DNA of 40,204 nucleotides from Sulfurospirillum sp. (GTDB lineage: Bacteria; Campylobacterota; Campylobacteria; Campylobacterales; Sulfurospirillaceae), in the NCBI GenBank assembly GCA_016735235.1, contig JAERRW010000003.1:1-40204 (forward strand), written 5' to 3'. The notes under the pieces were generated by a model, which worked only from the letters and a program-made list of their open reading frames with translations, searched no databases and was not told the DNA's origin. Shown here piece after piece: positions 22,270 through 32,870 of the stretch. How positions within the stretch are numbered: the first letter of the stretch is position 1; each line of letters opens with the position of its first letter. The position numbers and the translations under genes were made by a program.

Positions 22270-23469
22270 ATGATAACTAAGGCAATAGAAGATATAAAAC
22301 GTGGTATTGCTGAAGCCATAGATATGGAGAGAATAGAAGTACTTGTAAAAGAGTATTTTAAAAATGGTAAACACTACTATGTCAAAGCTGGATTTGATCC
22401 AACTTCACCAGATTTGCATTTAGGACATACTGTTTTACTGCAAAAAATGGCAGTTTTGCAAAAATATGGCGCTATTGTCCAGTTTATAATAGGAGATTTT
22501 ACTGGTATGGTTGGTGATCCAACTGGAAAAAATGAAACCAGAAAAAAACTTAGTAGAGAAATGGTTTTAAAAAATGCACAAAGCTATAAGGAGCAAGTTT
22601 TTAAAGTATTAGATTCAAAAAAAACAGAGGTAGTATTTAATTCAACTTGGCTAAATAAGCTAGGTGCAAATGGACTCATAGAGCTTACCGAAACTTTTAA
22701 TGTAGCTCGCATGTTAGAGCGTGAAGATTTTGCTAAAAGGTTTAAATCACAAACATCTATCTCTATAAGTGAATTTATATATCCACTTCTTCAAGGTTAC
22801 GATAGTGTTGCTATGAAGAGTGATATAGAGATGGGTGGAACTGACCAAAAATTTAATCTTCTCATGGGAAGGCAACTACAGCGTACATACAATTTGGGCA
22901 AAGAGCAAGCTATTATCATGATGCCTCTTTTAGAGGGTATTGATGGAGTTAATAAAATGAGTAAGTCTTTAAACAACTATATTGGTGTTACCGATAAAGC
23001 AAGCGACATGTTTGGTAAAGTATTAAGTATTAACGATGATTTAATGTGGCGATATTATGAGCTTTTAAGTTCTCTTAGCATGAACGATATTACTACATGT
23101 AAAGAAAATGTAGCTAACGGCAAGTTGCATCCAAAAGTAGCAAAAGAGAATTTAGCTATAGAGTTAGTAGCAAGATACCATAATGAAAAAGAAGCGAATA
23201 AAGCAAAAGATGAGTTTAATAATGTTCATAAAAAAAATGAGCTACCATCTAATATAGAGGAGTTTAGTATAGTTGGTTCTATTTGGATTGCAAAAGCAAT
23301 GGTTGAGTGCAAGATGTCTCCATCAACTTCACAGTCACGACGTGATATAAAACAAGGTGGAGTAAAAATAAATAAAGAAAAAGTAAGTGATGAACAATTA
23401 CAACTACAAATAGGTGAGTATATACTTCAGGTTGGAAAAAGAAAATTTACTAAGTTAAGGGTAATATAA
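22270..23469 (+). CDS. tyrS: Tyrosyl-tRNA synthetase (TyrZ-like)
   Basis: GFDPTSPDLHLGHTVLLQKM, FTGMVGDPTGKNETRK, KMSKSLNNYIGV, C-terminal S4-like domain. Confidence 0.96.
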   Translation: MITKAIEDIKRGIAEAIDMERIEVLVKEYFKNGKHYYVKAGFDPTSPDLHLGHTVLLQKMAVLQKYGAIVQFIIGDFTGMVGDPTGKNETRKKLSREMVLKNAQSYKEQVFKVLDSKKTEVVFNSTWLNKLGANGLIELTETFNVARMLEREDFAKRFKSQTSISISEFIYPLLQGYDSVAMKSDIEMGGTDQKFNLLMGRQLQRTYNLGKEQAIIMMPLLEGIDGVNKMSKSLNNYIGVTDKASDMFGKVLSINDDLMWRYYELLSSLSMNDITTCKENVANGKLHPKVAKENLAIELVARYHNEKEANKAKDEFNNVHKKNELPSNIEEFSIVGSIWIAKAMVECKMSPSTSQSRRDIKQGGVKINKEKVSDEQLQLQIGEYILQVGKRKFTKLRVI

Positions 23470-24566
23470 TGTCATTTAAATCATTAAAAATAGGCAAATA
23501 TACAATAAAGTATCCAATATTTCAAGGCGGTATGGGACTTGGAATTAGTTGGGACAGATTAGCGGGACATGTAAGCAAAGAGGGTGGACTTGGAGTTATA
23601 AGTTCTGTTGGAACTGGATACTATAAAAATTGTAAATATAGTGAAAAAAATATAAATTCAAGACCTCTACACTCTGAAAATTTCTATTGCTCAAAAGCTC
23701 TTAAAGCTATTATAGAAAATACAAGAAAAATTGCTAATGGCAACCCAGTGGCAGTAAATATACTACATGCCAGTAACGATTATGAGAGAATTGTAAAAGA
23801 TGCATGTGCTGCTGGAATTGATATTATTATAACTGGTGCTGGACTTCCAACAAATATGCCAGAGTTTACTAAAAATTATCCAGATGTAGCGCTTGTGCCT
23901 ATTGTGTCATCCGCAAAAGCTCTTAAAATAATCTGTAAAAGATGGACAAAAAGATACAATAGACTTCCAGATGCTATTGTAGTTGAAGGACCACTAAGTG
24001 GAGGACACCAAGGGTTTACTTACGAACAGTGCGAACAAGATGAGTATAAGCTAGAAAATTTGATAAAACCTATCAAAGAAGAGATAAAAAATTGGGGAGA
24101 TTTTCCTCTAATTGCGGCTGGTGGCATTTGGGATAAAAAAGATATAGAATCTATGATGGAACTTGGTGCAGATGGTGTTCAGATGGGAACACGTTTTATT
24201 GGAACGCATGAGTGCGATGCAGATAAAAATTTTAAAGAAATTATTCTCTCTTCAACAAAAGAGACAATACAGCTTTTTAAATCTCCTGTTGGTTATCCAG
24301 CTCGTGGAGTAAAAACTAATTTAATAGAATTAGTCAATAAAAAAGTAGGACCATCAATAAAATGTATAAGCAACTGTGTTGCTCCATGCAAGCGTGGTAT
24401 TGAAGCAAAAGAGGTTGGTTATTGTATAGCCGATAGTCTTTCAGATGCATATTTAGGAAAAAAAGAGACCGGATTATTTTTTACTGGAGCAAATGGCTAT
24501 AAATTAAATGAGATAATAAGCGTTAAGAAATTAATTAACAAGTTGATCAATGGCGAAAATAACTAA
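23469..24566 (+). CDS. Nitronate monooxygenase/2-nitropropane dioxygenase-like flavoprotein
   Basis: YPIFQGGMGLGISWDRLAGHVSKEGGLGVISS, VEGPLSGGHQGF, LIAAGGIWDKKDIESMMELGADGVQMGTRF. Confidence 0.9.
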   Translation: MSFKSLKIGKYTIKYPIFQGGMGLGISWDRLAGHVSKEGGLGVISSVGTGYYKNCKYSEKNINSRPLHSENFYCSKALKAIIENTRKIANGNPVAVNILHASNDYERIVKDACAAGIDIIITGAGLPTNMPEFTKNYPDVALVPIVSSAKALKIICKRWTKRYNRLPDAIVVEGPLSGGHQGFTYEQCEQDEYKLENLIKPIKEEIKNWGDFPLIAAGGIWDKKDIESMMELGADGVQMGTRFIGTHECDADKNFKEIILSSTKETIQLFKSPVGYPARGVKTNLIELVNKKVGPSIKCISNCVAPCKRGIEAKEVGYCIADSLSDAYLGKKETGLFFTGANGYKLNEIISVKKLINKLINGENN

Positions 24567-25977
24567 ATTAATATTTTTTATTTTTCTTATCTGTAGTCCA
24601 CTTATGGGAGCTACAGACTATACAAAAGAGTTGTTGTTGTATGACAAAAAAATATTAACTTCAAACAGTGATGAACTCTTGCGTGTTCATCATGCTTTAA
24701 AAAGTATCTATATTCGCTCTATCGTTAATAATGATATGATTTTAAAAAAAGAGACACTAAAAAGACTTGTAAAAACTTCTAATATACTTAGACTTGACTC
24801 ATCGGGATACACTAAAGAGTTAGCTACTATGCAAAAAAAAAATAAACAAAAAACTCCTACAATAAAAAAAGAAAAAGAGGTTCAACCTAAGAAAAAAGTT
24901 ATAGCAACTGTAAAAAAAATTAATAAAGTTAATAAAGATTTGCCAATTTTAAAAACTATTCTAGATAAAGGCGATAGATTGGTTCTTAGTTTTGATAAAA
25001 ATATTACAAGTAAAGATGTAAAATCTTTTAAATTAAAAAATAAAAATAATTTTAGAGAAGTGTTTGATATAAAAGCTATAATACTAGTTGATCCTCAAAT
25101 AAAAACCCCCAAAGCACTCGATAGCCTAAGAGTAGCTCAATATAATGATAAAACATTAAGAGTAGTTTTGCAATCTAGTTCAATTATAAAATCAAAAATA
25201 GCTACTAGAGGAACTAATGTAGATATATTTTATAATTCAAATAAAAATATTAAAAATAACATAAAAACTGAAGTAATTCAAGAAAAGATTGCAAAATCGC
25301 CCTCTTTAAATAAAATAATAGTTATTGATGCTGGACATGGCGGTAAAGATCCCGGAGCAATTGGCAATAAGAAAAAATTTGAAAAACATGCTGTTCTTCA
25401 AATTAGTCTTCGTACAGGTAAAATATTGCAAAAAAGAGGTTATAAAGTTTATTACACAAGAACAGCAGATAAATTTATTAGATTAAGAGATAGAACTGGA
25501 TATGCAAACAAAAAGAAAGCTGACCTATTTTTATCTATACATGCGAATGCTTCAAAGAAAAAATCATTTCATGGTGTTGAAACATTTTTTCTTTCACCAG
25601 CAAGAAGTCAAAGAAGTAAAGATGCAGCAGCAAAAGAGAATCAAGCAGATATACAAGATATGAATTACTTTTCAAAGCAGACTTTTTTAAATGTTTTCAA
25701 TAGAGCAAAAATAATCTCTGCAAACAAACTTGCTCTTGATGTTCAACAAGGTATGCTAAATAGTATCAAAAGTAAGTATGGTGGAGTTAGAGATGGTGGA
25801 GTTAGAGAAGCTCCTTTTTGGGTTCTTGTTGGTGCGCAAATGCCAGCTATTCTTATAGAAGCGGGCTATATATCAAATAAAACTGAAAGAAAAAGGATTT
25901 TTAACTCTCATTATCAAAATTTATTAGCAAATGGAATCGCTGATGGTATAGATAGTTATTTTATTAAAAATGAGTAG
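24550..25977 (+). CDS. amiC: N-acetylmuramoyl-L-alanine amidase (Amidase_3)
   Basis: IVIDAGHGGKDPGAIG, RTADKFIRLRDRTGYANKKKADLFLSIHANAS, AILIEAGYISN; N-terminal AMIN-like region. Confidence 0.92.
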   Translation: MAKITKLIFFIFLICSPLMGATDYTKELLLYDKKILTSNSDELLRVHHALKSIYIRSIVNNDMILKKETLKRLVKTSNILRLDSSGYTKELATMQKKNKQKTPTIKKEKEVQPKKKVIATVKKINKVNKDLPILKTILDKGDRLVLSFDKNITSKDVKSFKLKNKNNFREVFDIKAIILVDPQIKTPKALDSLRVAQYNDKTLRVVLQSSSIIKSKIATRGTNVDIFYNSNKNIKNNIKTEVIQEKIAKSPSLNKIIVIDAGHGGKDPGAIGNKKKFEKHAVLQISLRTGKILQKRGYKVYYTRTADKFIRLRDRTGYANKKKADLFLSIHANASKKKSFHGVETFFLSPARSQRSKDAAAKENQADIQDMNYFSKQTFLNVFNRAKIISANKLALDVQQGMLNSIKSKYGGVRDGGVREAPFWVLVGAQMPAILIEAGYISNKTERKRIFNSHYQNLLANGIADGIDSYFIKNE

Positions 25978-26058
25978 TGATGGCACTATAATAAATTCTA
26001 TGATTAATGTTAAATAATATATTGAACCTAAAAGTTTAATAAAAAAAAGAGGGCTATT

Positions 26059-26412
26059 ATGGTAAGTATTCCTAGTTTAAATTACAATTCGGCAATGAGT
26101 AGTGTTATAAATATTAAGACAAAATATCCTGCAAAATTTCAAGCATTGGCAAATCAGTATGAAAAAGAAGGAAATGTAGAACAACAAAAAAGATACGAAA
26201 ATGCTATTATACAAATGCAAGAAGAAATTCTTCCCAAAATGGAGCAACGTGCCAAATATTGGGCAAAGGTAGCTGGCATTCCTGCAGGAAAATTTGGACA
26301 AATTTTATCTCCCGAAGAGGTAAAATTTTATGAAAAAGACCGCTCAGGTGGAGTAGCTGGTTTTCCTGATAAATTATTTCCTAAAGAACTTGGCTTAAAC
26401 CAATATATCTAA
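26059..26412 (+). CDS. Hypothetical protein, 117 aa
   Basis: Complete ORF with AGAGGG SD upstream; no family recognised. Confidence 0.7.
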   Translation: MVSIPSLNYNSAMSSVINIKTKYPAKFQALANQYEKEGNVEQQKRYENAIIQMQEEILPKMEQRAKYWAKVAGIPAGKFGQILSPEEVKFYEKDRSGGVAGFPDKLFPKELGLNQYI

Positions 26413-26414
26413 AA

Positions 26415-27236
26415 CTAGCTATTTTTTTTAATTGAATTTGCAAGTGGTTTAGGATTGTTTATTTTGCTTTTTTTGGAATTTTCTTTTGTAAATTTAATTA
26501 GATTTTCAGTAGTAATAACAAATTCTGGTAATTTTTTTAAACATTTTTGAAAAACAATATTAGTAGCATATGCATCGGAATATGCACGATGGTGTTGTTT
26601 TACTTCAATTCCAAACTCTTTTATGAGATGGGCTAATCCATATTTCTCTAATTTTATTGTTTTTTTTGCTAAATCAATACTGCAAATTTTTCTATTCAAC
26701 AGAGGGGCAAAACCAGCTTTTTTCATAGAATAAGAGATAAAATTATAATCAAAACTAACATTATGAGCAACGAATATAGCATCTTTTAGAAAAAGGCGAA
26801 ATTGTTTTAAAGAAATTTTTAAAGATGTAGCATTTTTTAGATCTTCCAAAGTTATTTTAGTAAGATATATAATATTTTCTGGTATTTCATCAGCTTTTAC
26901 AAGAGTCTCAAATGTATCTATAACTTTACCATTTTGAACCATTAATGCACCAATTTCTATTATTTGTGAATTTTCTGGCTTACTTCCATTGGTCTCAATA
27001 TCTACTATGCAAAACTTTTGATTTTCCAATAAAGTAAATGTAGTCTCTAAAGCTAATTTTTTGTTTGATAACTCTACCAATGGTAAACCTAAAGCTTTCA
27101 TATTTTCAACACTTTTATTTAAAAAATTAAAATCATAATTTCCAAGTTCTCTTGTATTTTTAAAAATTTCTCTACATTCGCAAAAAGATTGTGGCTCTTT
27201 TTTCATCCTAAGTATTAACCTATCTAAGTTTTTCAA
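26415..27236 (-). CDS. 3'-5' exonuclease, DnaQ/DEDDh-like
   Basis: FCIVDIETNGSKPENSQIIEIGAL, FVAHNVSFDYNFI, HHRAYSDAYAT (DEDDh residues). Confidence 0.9.
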   Translation of the reverse strand: MKNLDRLILRMKKEPQSFCECREIFKNTRELGNYDFNFLNKSVENMKALGLPLVELSNKKLALETTFTLLENQKFCIVDIETNGSKPENSQIIEIGALMVQNGKVIDTFETLVKADEIPENIIYLTKITLEDLKNATSLKISLKQFRLFLKDAIFVAHNVSFDYNFISYSMKKAGFAPLLNRKICSIDLAKKTIKLEKYGLAHLIKEFGIEVKQHHRAYSDAYATNIVFQKCLKKLPEFVITTENLIKFTKENSKKSKINNPKPLANSIKKNS

Positions 27237-27823
27237 CTTTTAACTCTTTTTATAAAATCAAACATTTTTTTTCTATCTTTTTTGCCTTTGTACTCTTCCA
27301 CTCCACTACTAACATCGAGCCCATAAAATCCTAAAGTTTTTACTTCTTCAACACTCTTGCATGTAAGCCCGCCTGCAAGTATAATTTTAGAACAATCTAC
27401 ACCTTCAAACCAAGACATGTCTACTCTCTTGCCTTCTCCTCCATAACTTTCAACAAATGCATCAACTATTATGTATCTGTTTTTATGCCTAGTTATATCT
27501 TCTTTACATGTGGCTCTAATCACTTGAAGATGTGGTAGTTTTAAGCCCAGCAATAAAGACTTATCGGCTTCAAAATGAATTTGAGCGAGACTCATACTAG
27601 CTTCTTTACATGTAGTATTTATATCTTCACATGTAGAGTTTACAAACAGACCCACTCTCTCTACAAAAGGAGGGAGTTTTTTAACTATAGATAAGGCACT
27701 GCTTGGAGTTATGTAACGAGGTGATTTTTCATAAAAAACAAATCCCAAAGCATCCACTCCAGCCTTGACGGCTACTAATGCATCTTCAATATTTGTTATG
27801 CCACATATCTTAACTCTAGTCAT
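27233..27823 (-). CDS. trpF: Phosphoribosylanthranilate isomerase
   Basis: RVKICGITNIEDALVAVKAGVDALGFVFYEKSPRYI, ILAGGLT, GLDVSSGVE. Confidence 0.96.
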   Translation of the reverse strand: MTRVKICGITNIEDALVAVKAGVDALGFVFYEKSPRYITPSSALSIVKKLPPFVERVGLFVNSTCEDINTTCKEASMSLAQIHFEADKSLLLGLKLPHLQVIRATCKEDITRHKNRYIIVDAFVESYGGEGKRVDMSWFEGVDCSKIILAGGLTCKSVEEVKTLGFYGLDVSSGVEEYKGKKDRKKMFDFIKRVKS

Positions 27824-27824
27824 G

Positions 27825-28463
27825 CTATTTTAGATTACTTAATGCATATCTATATGATGGATTAGAAAATACATAGTTACCCGAAACCACAATATCAACT
27901 CCTGCATGTTTTAACTCTTTTACATTATTATTATTTACTCCACCATCAACTTCTATGAGAGTTTTTAAACCTTTTTTATTTATCATAGTCTTTAGTTTTC
28001 TTGCTTTTTCTATTACCGAAGGTATAAATTTTTGTCCACTAAAACCGGGGTTTACACTCATAAGAAGAACCATATCTAAATCTTCTAAAAGATAGTCTAG
28101 AATTTCAAGTGGAGTATGAATATTTAAAGCAATAGCTGGTTTTATATTATAGTCTTTTATTTTTTGTATAAGTCTATGAGGATGCTTCTCCTCTTCAATA
28201 TGAAACGAAATATACTCAGGTTCAAACATAGCAAATAGATCTACAAAAAAAGTATTATTTTGCACCATAAGATGAATATCTAACGGTTTTGTAGCAACTT
28301 TTGCAACCGATTTAACAACTACGGGTCCTATTGTGTGATTAGGAACAAAATGCCCATCCATTACATCAACATGTATAAAATCACAACCTGCATTGCAAAT
28401 TGCTCTTATCTCTTCATTTAGTCTACCGAAATCTGCTGATAATATACTTGGTGAAATTTTCAT
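27825..28463 (-). CDS. rpe: Ribulose-phosphate 3-epimerase
   Basis: ISPSILSADFGRLNEEI, DFIHVDVMDGHFVPNHTIGP, MSVNPGFSGQKFIP, EVDGGVNNNN. Confidence 0.97.
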   Translation of the reverse strand: MKISPSILSADFGRLNEEIRAICNAGCDFIHVDVMDGHFVPNHTIGPVVVKSVAKVATKPLDIHLMVQNNTFFVDLFAMFEPEYISFHIEEEKHPHRLIQKIKDYNIKPAIALNIHTPLEILDYLLEDLDMVLLMSVNPGFSGQKFIPSVIEKARKLKTMINKKGLKTLIEVDGGVNNNNVKELKHAGVDIVVSGNYVFSNPSYRYALSNLK

Positions 28464-28477
28464 TTTTATCCTTAAAA

Positions 28478-29881
28478 TTATTTAGTCAAAAATAGTGTCA
28501 AATCAAGACCATTTATATCAAAATCAACTTGTGCTCCACTACAATTTCTTTGTGATTTCATAATACTTTCAACACTATTGAAAGTTCTAGGCATTGTTAT
28601 ATTCGATCTTATGCCTTGTTTGTATAGTTGTTGAGAAATATTCTCACTTATAATATAAACAAGTTCACCTAATGCATCTAAAGTATCTTCATAGCTACAA
28701 TTATTATCAAGGAGCATTTTACAAGCATCTTTTGCAATATTATAGTCAAATGATAAAATTAAAATACAATCTAAGCTACCATAAAAACCTATTAATACAC
28801 TTATAATTTTATTATTTTTATTTAACTTTAACTCTTGAATTTGAATAAGTTTTTTTTCAACACTATGTCCAGAAAAAACTTCAATTGTTTTTATCACTTC
28901 TTTAGTAATAGTTGGCAATATTGAGATAAGCTTTTTTGTTACTGTAGAACCGTCTCTTATAATACTAGAGTTTGCATGTACCTCTTTTATTATTTCACTA
29001 TCATCAAAAAAATCTTTTATAGTAAGGTAGACCAATACTCCTGCATCCTCTAAATCATGAATTTGTTTTTTTGTTGTATCTATATTCTTTAGTCCACTTG
29101 CAATAACAGAAGCACCATGTTCTGCACTTTTTATAGAAAATTTTGAGATAAGATCTATGCCATAAATATTTATAGATGACACTTCACTTAAATCGAATAA
29201 AAATATTTTAAACCCGACTTTTAGTAAATTATTATGATAAACAGTATCAAAATTTTTTGCTTTTTTAGAATCTACCGAACCTTTTAGTGTGTATATTACA
29301 ACATTATTTTTTATAGACACAGTTGTAGTTTTAATAATTTTTCCGAGATAAAAATTTTCTATAATAAATTCAGCATTATCTTTTTTTTCTAAAAAATCTT
29401 TTTTATTTTTTGCTAAAATTGGTAGAAATCCTCTTTCATATAACTTCATAGCCAATTGGTTTTTTTGCTCATTTTGATTAGCATTAATTAAAATCTTTTT
29501 TTTGTCTGCATTTTTTAGATTATCTCCAACAAAAAATGCAACTATTTCTGCAGTATCATAAAGAGAGAAATTAAGATTATTAGAAAACATTCTCAAAATA
29601 AGAGTATATTTTTTTATATCATAATCACAAAAACCAATATCAATTTCACATGTATTTCTAATCTTAATCAAAGATTCAATAAGTATGGAAATACCTCTTT
29701 TATTGAAAAAAACAACTTTTTTAAGAGATACAAATACACCTTCTAATAAAGAATTTTTTAGAAAATTAATATCAGAAAAAGATATAGTATTTAAGACATT
29801 CTCGGTATCTAAAAAACCTACTGGAGAAAATATAGCTAATTTATGTTTTACAACTGGTCTCATACTACTCTTTTTGAACAA
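28478..29881 (-). CDS. STAS-like plus CheX-like C-terminal domain protein
   Basis: STAS-like segment (VIYTLKGSVDSKKAKNF...KIFLFDLSEVSSINIYGIDLI) and a CheX-like tail (GFYGSLDCILILSFDYNIAKDACKMLL...EDTLDALGELVYIISENISQQL). Confidence 0.6.
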   Translation of the reverse strand: MFKKSSMRPVVKHKLAIFSPVGFLDTENVLNTISFSDINFLKNSLLEGVFVSLKKVVFFNKRGISILIESLIKIRNTCEIDIGFCDYDIKKYTLILRMFSNNLNFSLYDTAEIVAFFVGDNLKNADKKKILINANQNEQKNQLAMKLYERGFLPILAKNKKDFLEKKDNAEFIIENFYLGKIIKTTTVSIKNNVVIYTLKGSVDSKKAKNFDTVYHNNLLKVGFKIFLFDLSEVSSINIYGIDLISKFSIKSAEHGASVIASGLKNIDTTKKQIHDLEDAGVLVYLTIKDFFDDSEIIKEVHANSSIIRDGSTVTKKLISILPTITKEVIKTIEVFSGHSVEKKLIQIQELKLNKNNKIISVLIGFYGSLDCILILSFDYNIAKDACKMLLDNNCSYEDTLDALGELVYIISENISQQLYKQGIRSNITMPRTFNSVESIMKSQRNCSGAQVDFDINGLDLTLFLTK

Positions 29882-29966
29882 TTCTATAATCTTAATAATT
29901 ATAAAAGTCCCTATTAAAATAGGCTATTATAGCTTTAATTTCATAAAATATTTATAAAATTTATGT

Positions 29967-29972
29967 TATACT
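29967..29972 (+). promoter_or_regulatory. Candidate -10 box (TATACT) for rpmB
   Basis: tTATGTTATACT about 70 nt upstream of the rpmB ATG in the divergent intergenic region. Confidence 0.35.
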
Positions 29973-30038
29973 AAAACTAACACAATGATTAAGTATATAT
30001 TTTGTGTAACATTTAATAAAAAATTAAGGAAATTAATT

Positions 30039-30227
30039 ATGGCAAGAAAATGTGCTATCACAGGCAAAGGTCCCATGAGTGGAAATAATGTAAGCCACGC
30101 TAAAAATAGAACGAAAAGAAAATTTTTTCCAAATTTAAAAACTGTAAAAGTTACTTTAGAAGATGGAACAACAAAAAGAATAAAAGTTGCAGTTTCAACA
30201 CTTAGAACAATGAAAAAAAACGCTTAA
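30039..30227 (+). CDS. rpmB: 50S ribosomal protein L28 (true start inside the supplied ORF 29985..30227)
   Basis: [40 protein letters not shown] just upstream of ATG 30039. Confidence 0.95.
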   Translation: MARKCAITGKGPMSGNNVSHAKNRTKRKFFPNLKTVKVTLEDGTTKRIKVAVSTLRTMKKNA

Positions 30228-30259
30228 TTCATACTTTGTATATGACAAAGGGGCTTTAA

Positions 30260-31390
30260 GTGAGATCAATCAATAAGTTAAAAAAACTTTTGAATTGGTC
30301 GAAAAGATCACGACCTCATATAGATTTAAACACTGAGATATATCAGCAATTAAGACCATTTCGTTTACCTATTATACTTGTAGTTTTTATGATTATGATA
30401 GGAACTCTTGGTTATGTTATTATAGATGACTTTACTCTACTAGATGCAATATATCAAGCTGGGATTACCTTTACGACCGTAGGTTTTGGAGAAATTTCTC
30501 CTATTTCACCAGCGGGAAGAATATTTACTGTAACTCTCATAATATTAGGATTTGGTGTATTTTCCATGTCCATAGGTATACTAGTTGAGGTTCTAAATAG
30601 AGGTCATCTTATCAATACAATTAAGGAGAGGCGAATGTTGTACAAAATAGCTAGACTAAAAAATCATTTTGTTATTTGTCATCACAATGAAATTACAATA
30701 GAACTTTCTAAGCAATTTCGTGAGAATCATATACCTTTTGTTGTAATTGACCCAAGTGCCAATTTCTCTCAAATAGCAACACAGTATAAATACCCATGCT
30801 ATATACAAGAAGATCCTCATACTGAATTAGCTCTTCAAAAATCGTATCTTTCAAGTGCAAAAGGTCTTATAACACTTAGTGAAAATACTGCGGACAATAT
30901 TGCACAAATTGCATCAACAAGGCTTTATGAAAAAGAGATTGGTTTAAAAAGACCGTACTATATTATAACAAGTGCAAGTAGCGATAATGACATGATAAAA
31001 CTTAAAAAACTTGGAGCCGATAGAGTAATTAGTGCAACAAAACTAATGGCCGAGAGACTTAGGGCCATGAGCCTTAGACCAGATATGGTAAATATGCTCG
31101 AAAGTCTTCTTTATAGAAAAGATGCTCCAATAAGCATGGAGGAAATTAAGATTCCAAATCACTCTTGGATGAGGTTTAAGAAACTAAAAGAAGCACGATT
31201 GAGAGATATAACAAATGTAAGTATAGTTGGAATTAAAGACTCTAAAGACAAGTTTATACCTATGCCTAAAGGAGATGTTTTAGTAGGAACGGATTCAAAG
31301 TTACTTGTTATAGGAACAGCAGAAAGCATAATAGCAACAAAAAGAATTATAAGAAAAAAACAAAAACCAGAAGAGTTGCGTTATGTTTAA
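30260..31390 (+). CDS. Potassium channel with TrkA-N/RCK domain (GTG start)
   Basis: Two TM segments flanking the pore AGITFTTVGFGEISPISPAGR, then an RCK region (NHFVICHHNEITIELSKQF...). Confidence 0.92.
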   Translation: MRSINKLKKLLNWSKRSRPHIDLNTEIYQQLRPFRLPIILVVFMIMIGTLGYVIIDDFTLLDAIYQAGITFTTVGFGEISPISPAGRIFTVTLIILGFGVFSMSIGILVEVLNRGHLINTIKERRMLYKIARLKNHFVICHHNEITIELSKQFRENHIPFVVIDPSANFSQIATQYKYPCYIQEDPHTELALQKSYLSSAKGLITLSENTADNIAQIASTRLYEKEIGLKRPYYIITSASSDNDMIKLKKLGADRVISATKLMAERLRAMSLRPDMVNMLESLLYRKDAPISMEEIKIPNHSWMRFKKLKEARLRDITNVSIVGIKDSKDKFIPMPKGDVLVGTDSKLLVIGTAESIIATKRIIRKKQKPEELRYV

Positions 31391-32573
31391 TATATTTCCT
31401 CTTAAAAATGGTCTTCAAAATGTAAAAGGATTCTTTTGTGGAGGAGTTAATGCGGGCATGAAACCTAATCTTAAAAATGATTTGGGTTTTATAAGAAGCA
31501 ATGAATTGTGCGAGGTAAGTGCGGTTTTTACTAAAAATAGATTTAAAGCTGCACCAATTTATCATTTTTTAAACTATAAAAAAAACTTTAAAACTAATTT
31601 TATCTTACTCAATTCAAAAAATGCAAATGCTATGACAGGCAAAAAAGGTGTAAAAGATATAGATAGAATTTTTTCTACCCTAAAGAAAAAATTACCTTCA
31701 CTTCATAACCCTATTATGAGTTCAACCGGAGTTATAGGATATAGACTACATGTAGATAAAATTTGTAAAGCATTCGATAAGTTTGATTTTAATTTAACTA
31801 ATTCTAATGAAACTGCTTATTCAATAATGACAACTGATAGTTTTAAAAAAGAGTTATGTCTTAAAGTAGAACTAGAAAATGGAGATTTTTTTCATATAGC
31901 TGCCATTGCAAAAGGTGCGGGCATGATAAATCCCGCTATGGCAACTATGTTGTGTTTTATACTAACAGATGCAAATATAGAAAAAACTGACATGGACAAA
32001 CTTTTAAAAAGCAGTACTAAGCAATCTTTTAATACTATTAGTGTTGATGGGGACACCTCTACGAATGATACAGTTATGTTAATTTCATCAGGCAAAAGTG
32101 GAGCTTATGATAAAATTGCTTTTAGTGAAGCCCTAAATTGTATAACAAAACATATAAGTCAAGAAATTTTAAGAGATGGCGAGGGATCAAGCAAAGTAGT
32201 CGCTTTTGAAGTTAAAAATGCACTCAATATTAAAGAAGCAAAAAAAGCAAGCAAAGCTTTAAGTAACTCTCTTTTAGTAAAAACTGCTCTTTTTGGAGAA
32301 GACCCAAATTGGGGAAGAATAGCTTCTACCATAGGAGCAAGTAAGGTTACATGTAAAGAGAAAAACTTAGTCATATCTTATGACAATATAGTAGTCTACT
32401 CAAAGCAAAAAGAAATTTTCAATAAAGAGAGAGAAGAAAAAGCATTCAAAGTAATGAAACAAGACTCGTTTAGAGTAACATGTAATTTAAATGCTGGAGA
32501 AAGTTCCTATACCTCCTATGGATGTGATTTAGGTTATGAGTATGTTAAAATAAATGCAGATTATAGAACATAA
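31383..32573 (+). CDS. argJ: Bifunctional glutamate N-acetyltransferase/amino-acid acetyltransferase
   Basis: AKGAGMINPAMATMLCF autocleavage motif, SVDGDTSTNDTVM, GEDPNWGRI. Confidence 0.96.
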   Translation: MFNIFPLKNGLQNVKGFFCGGVNAGMKPNLKNDLGFIRSNELCEVSAVFTKNRFKAAPIYHFLNYKKNFKTNFILLNSKNANAMTGKKGVKDIDRIFSTLKKKLPSLHNPIMSSTGVIGYRLHVDKICKAFDKFDFNLTNSNETAYSIMTTDSFKKELCLKVELENGDFFHIAAIAKGAGMINPAMATMLCFILTDANIEKTDMDKLLKSSTKQSFNTISVDGDTSTNDTVMLISSGKSGAYDKIAFSEALNCITKHISQEILRDGEGSSKVVAFEVKNALNIKEAKKASKALSNSLLVKTALFGEDPNWGRIASTIGASKVTCKEKNLVISYDNIVVYSKQKEIFNKEREEKAFKVMKQDSFRVTCNLNAGESSYTSYGCDLGYEYVKINADYRT

Positions 32574-32639
32574 TATTTAATTCACTTATACTTAATCAAT
32601 TTTTTGTTATAATGAATTTTATTTATAAAAGGAAAAATA

Positions 32640-32870
32640 ATGCTACACGAATATAGAGATATAATTTCTGTTATCAAAGTAAAAAATGCTCATTTTGCGA
32701 AGATTTTTGAAAAACATAATGATTTGGATCAACAAATAAAAAATATTGAAGAGGGTCGTGAACACATGGAGCAATTAGCTCTTGAGAAACTTAAAAAAGA
32801 GAAATTAAAATTAAAAGATGAAGCACATGCTATGATTATGGTATATAAAAAAGAAGAAGAATCAAAGTAA
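32640..32870 (+). CDS. YdcH/DUF465-family small protein
   Basis: MLHEYRDIISVIKVKNAHFAKIFEKHNDLDQQIKNIEEG...EKLKKEKLKLKDEAHAMI. Confidence 0.75.
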   Translation: MLHEYRDIISVIKVKNAHFAKIFEKHNDLDQQIKNIEEGREHMEQLALEKLKKEKLKLKDEAHAMIMVYKKEEESK

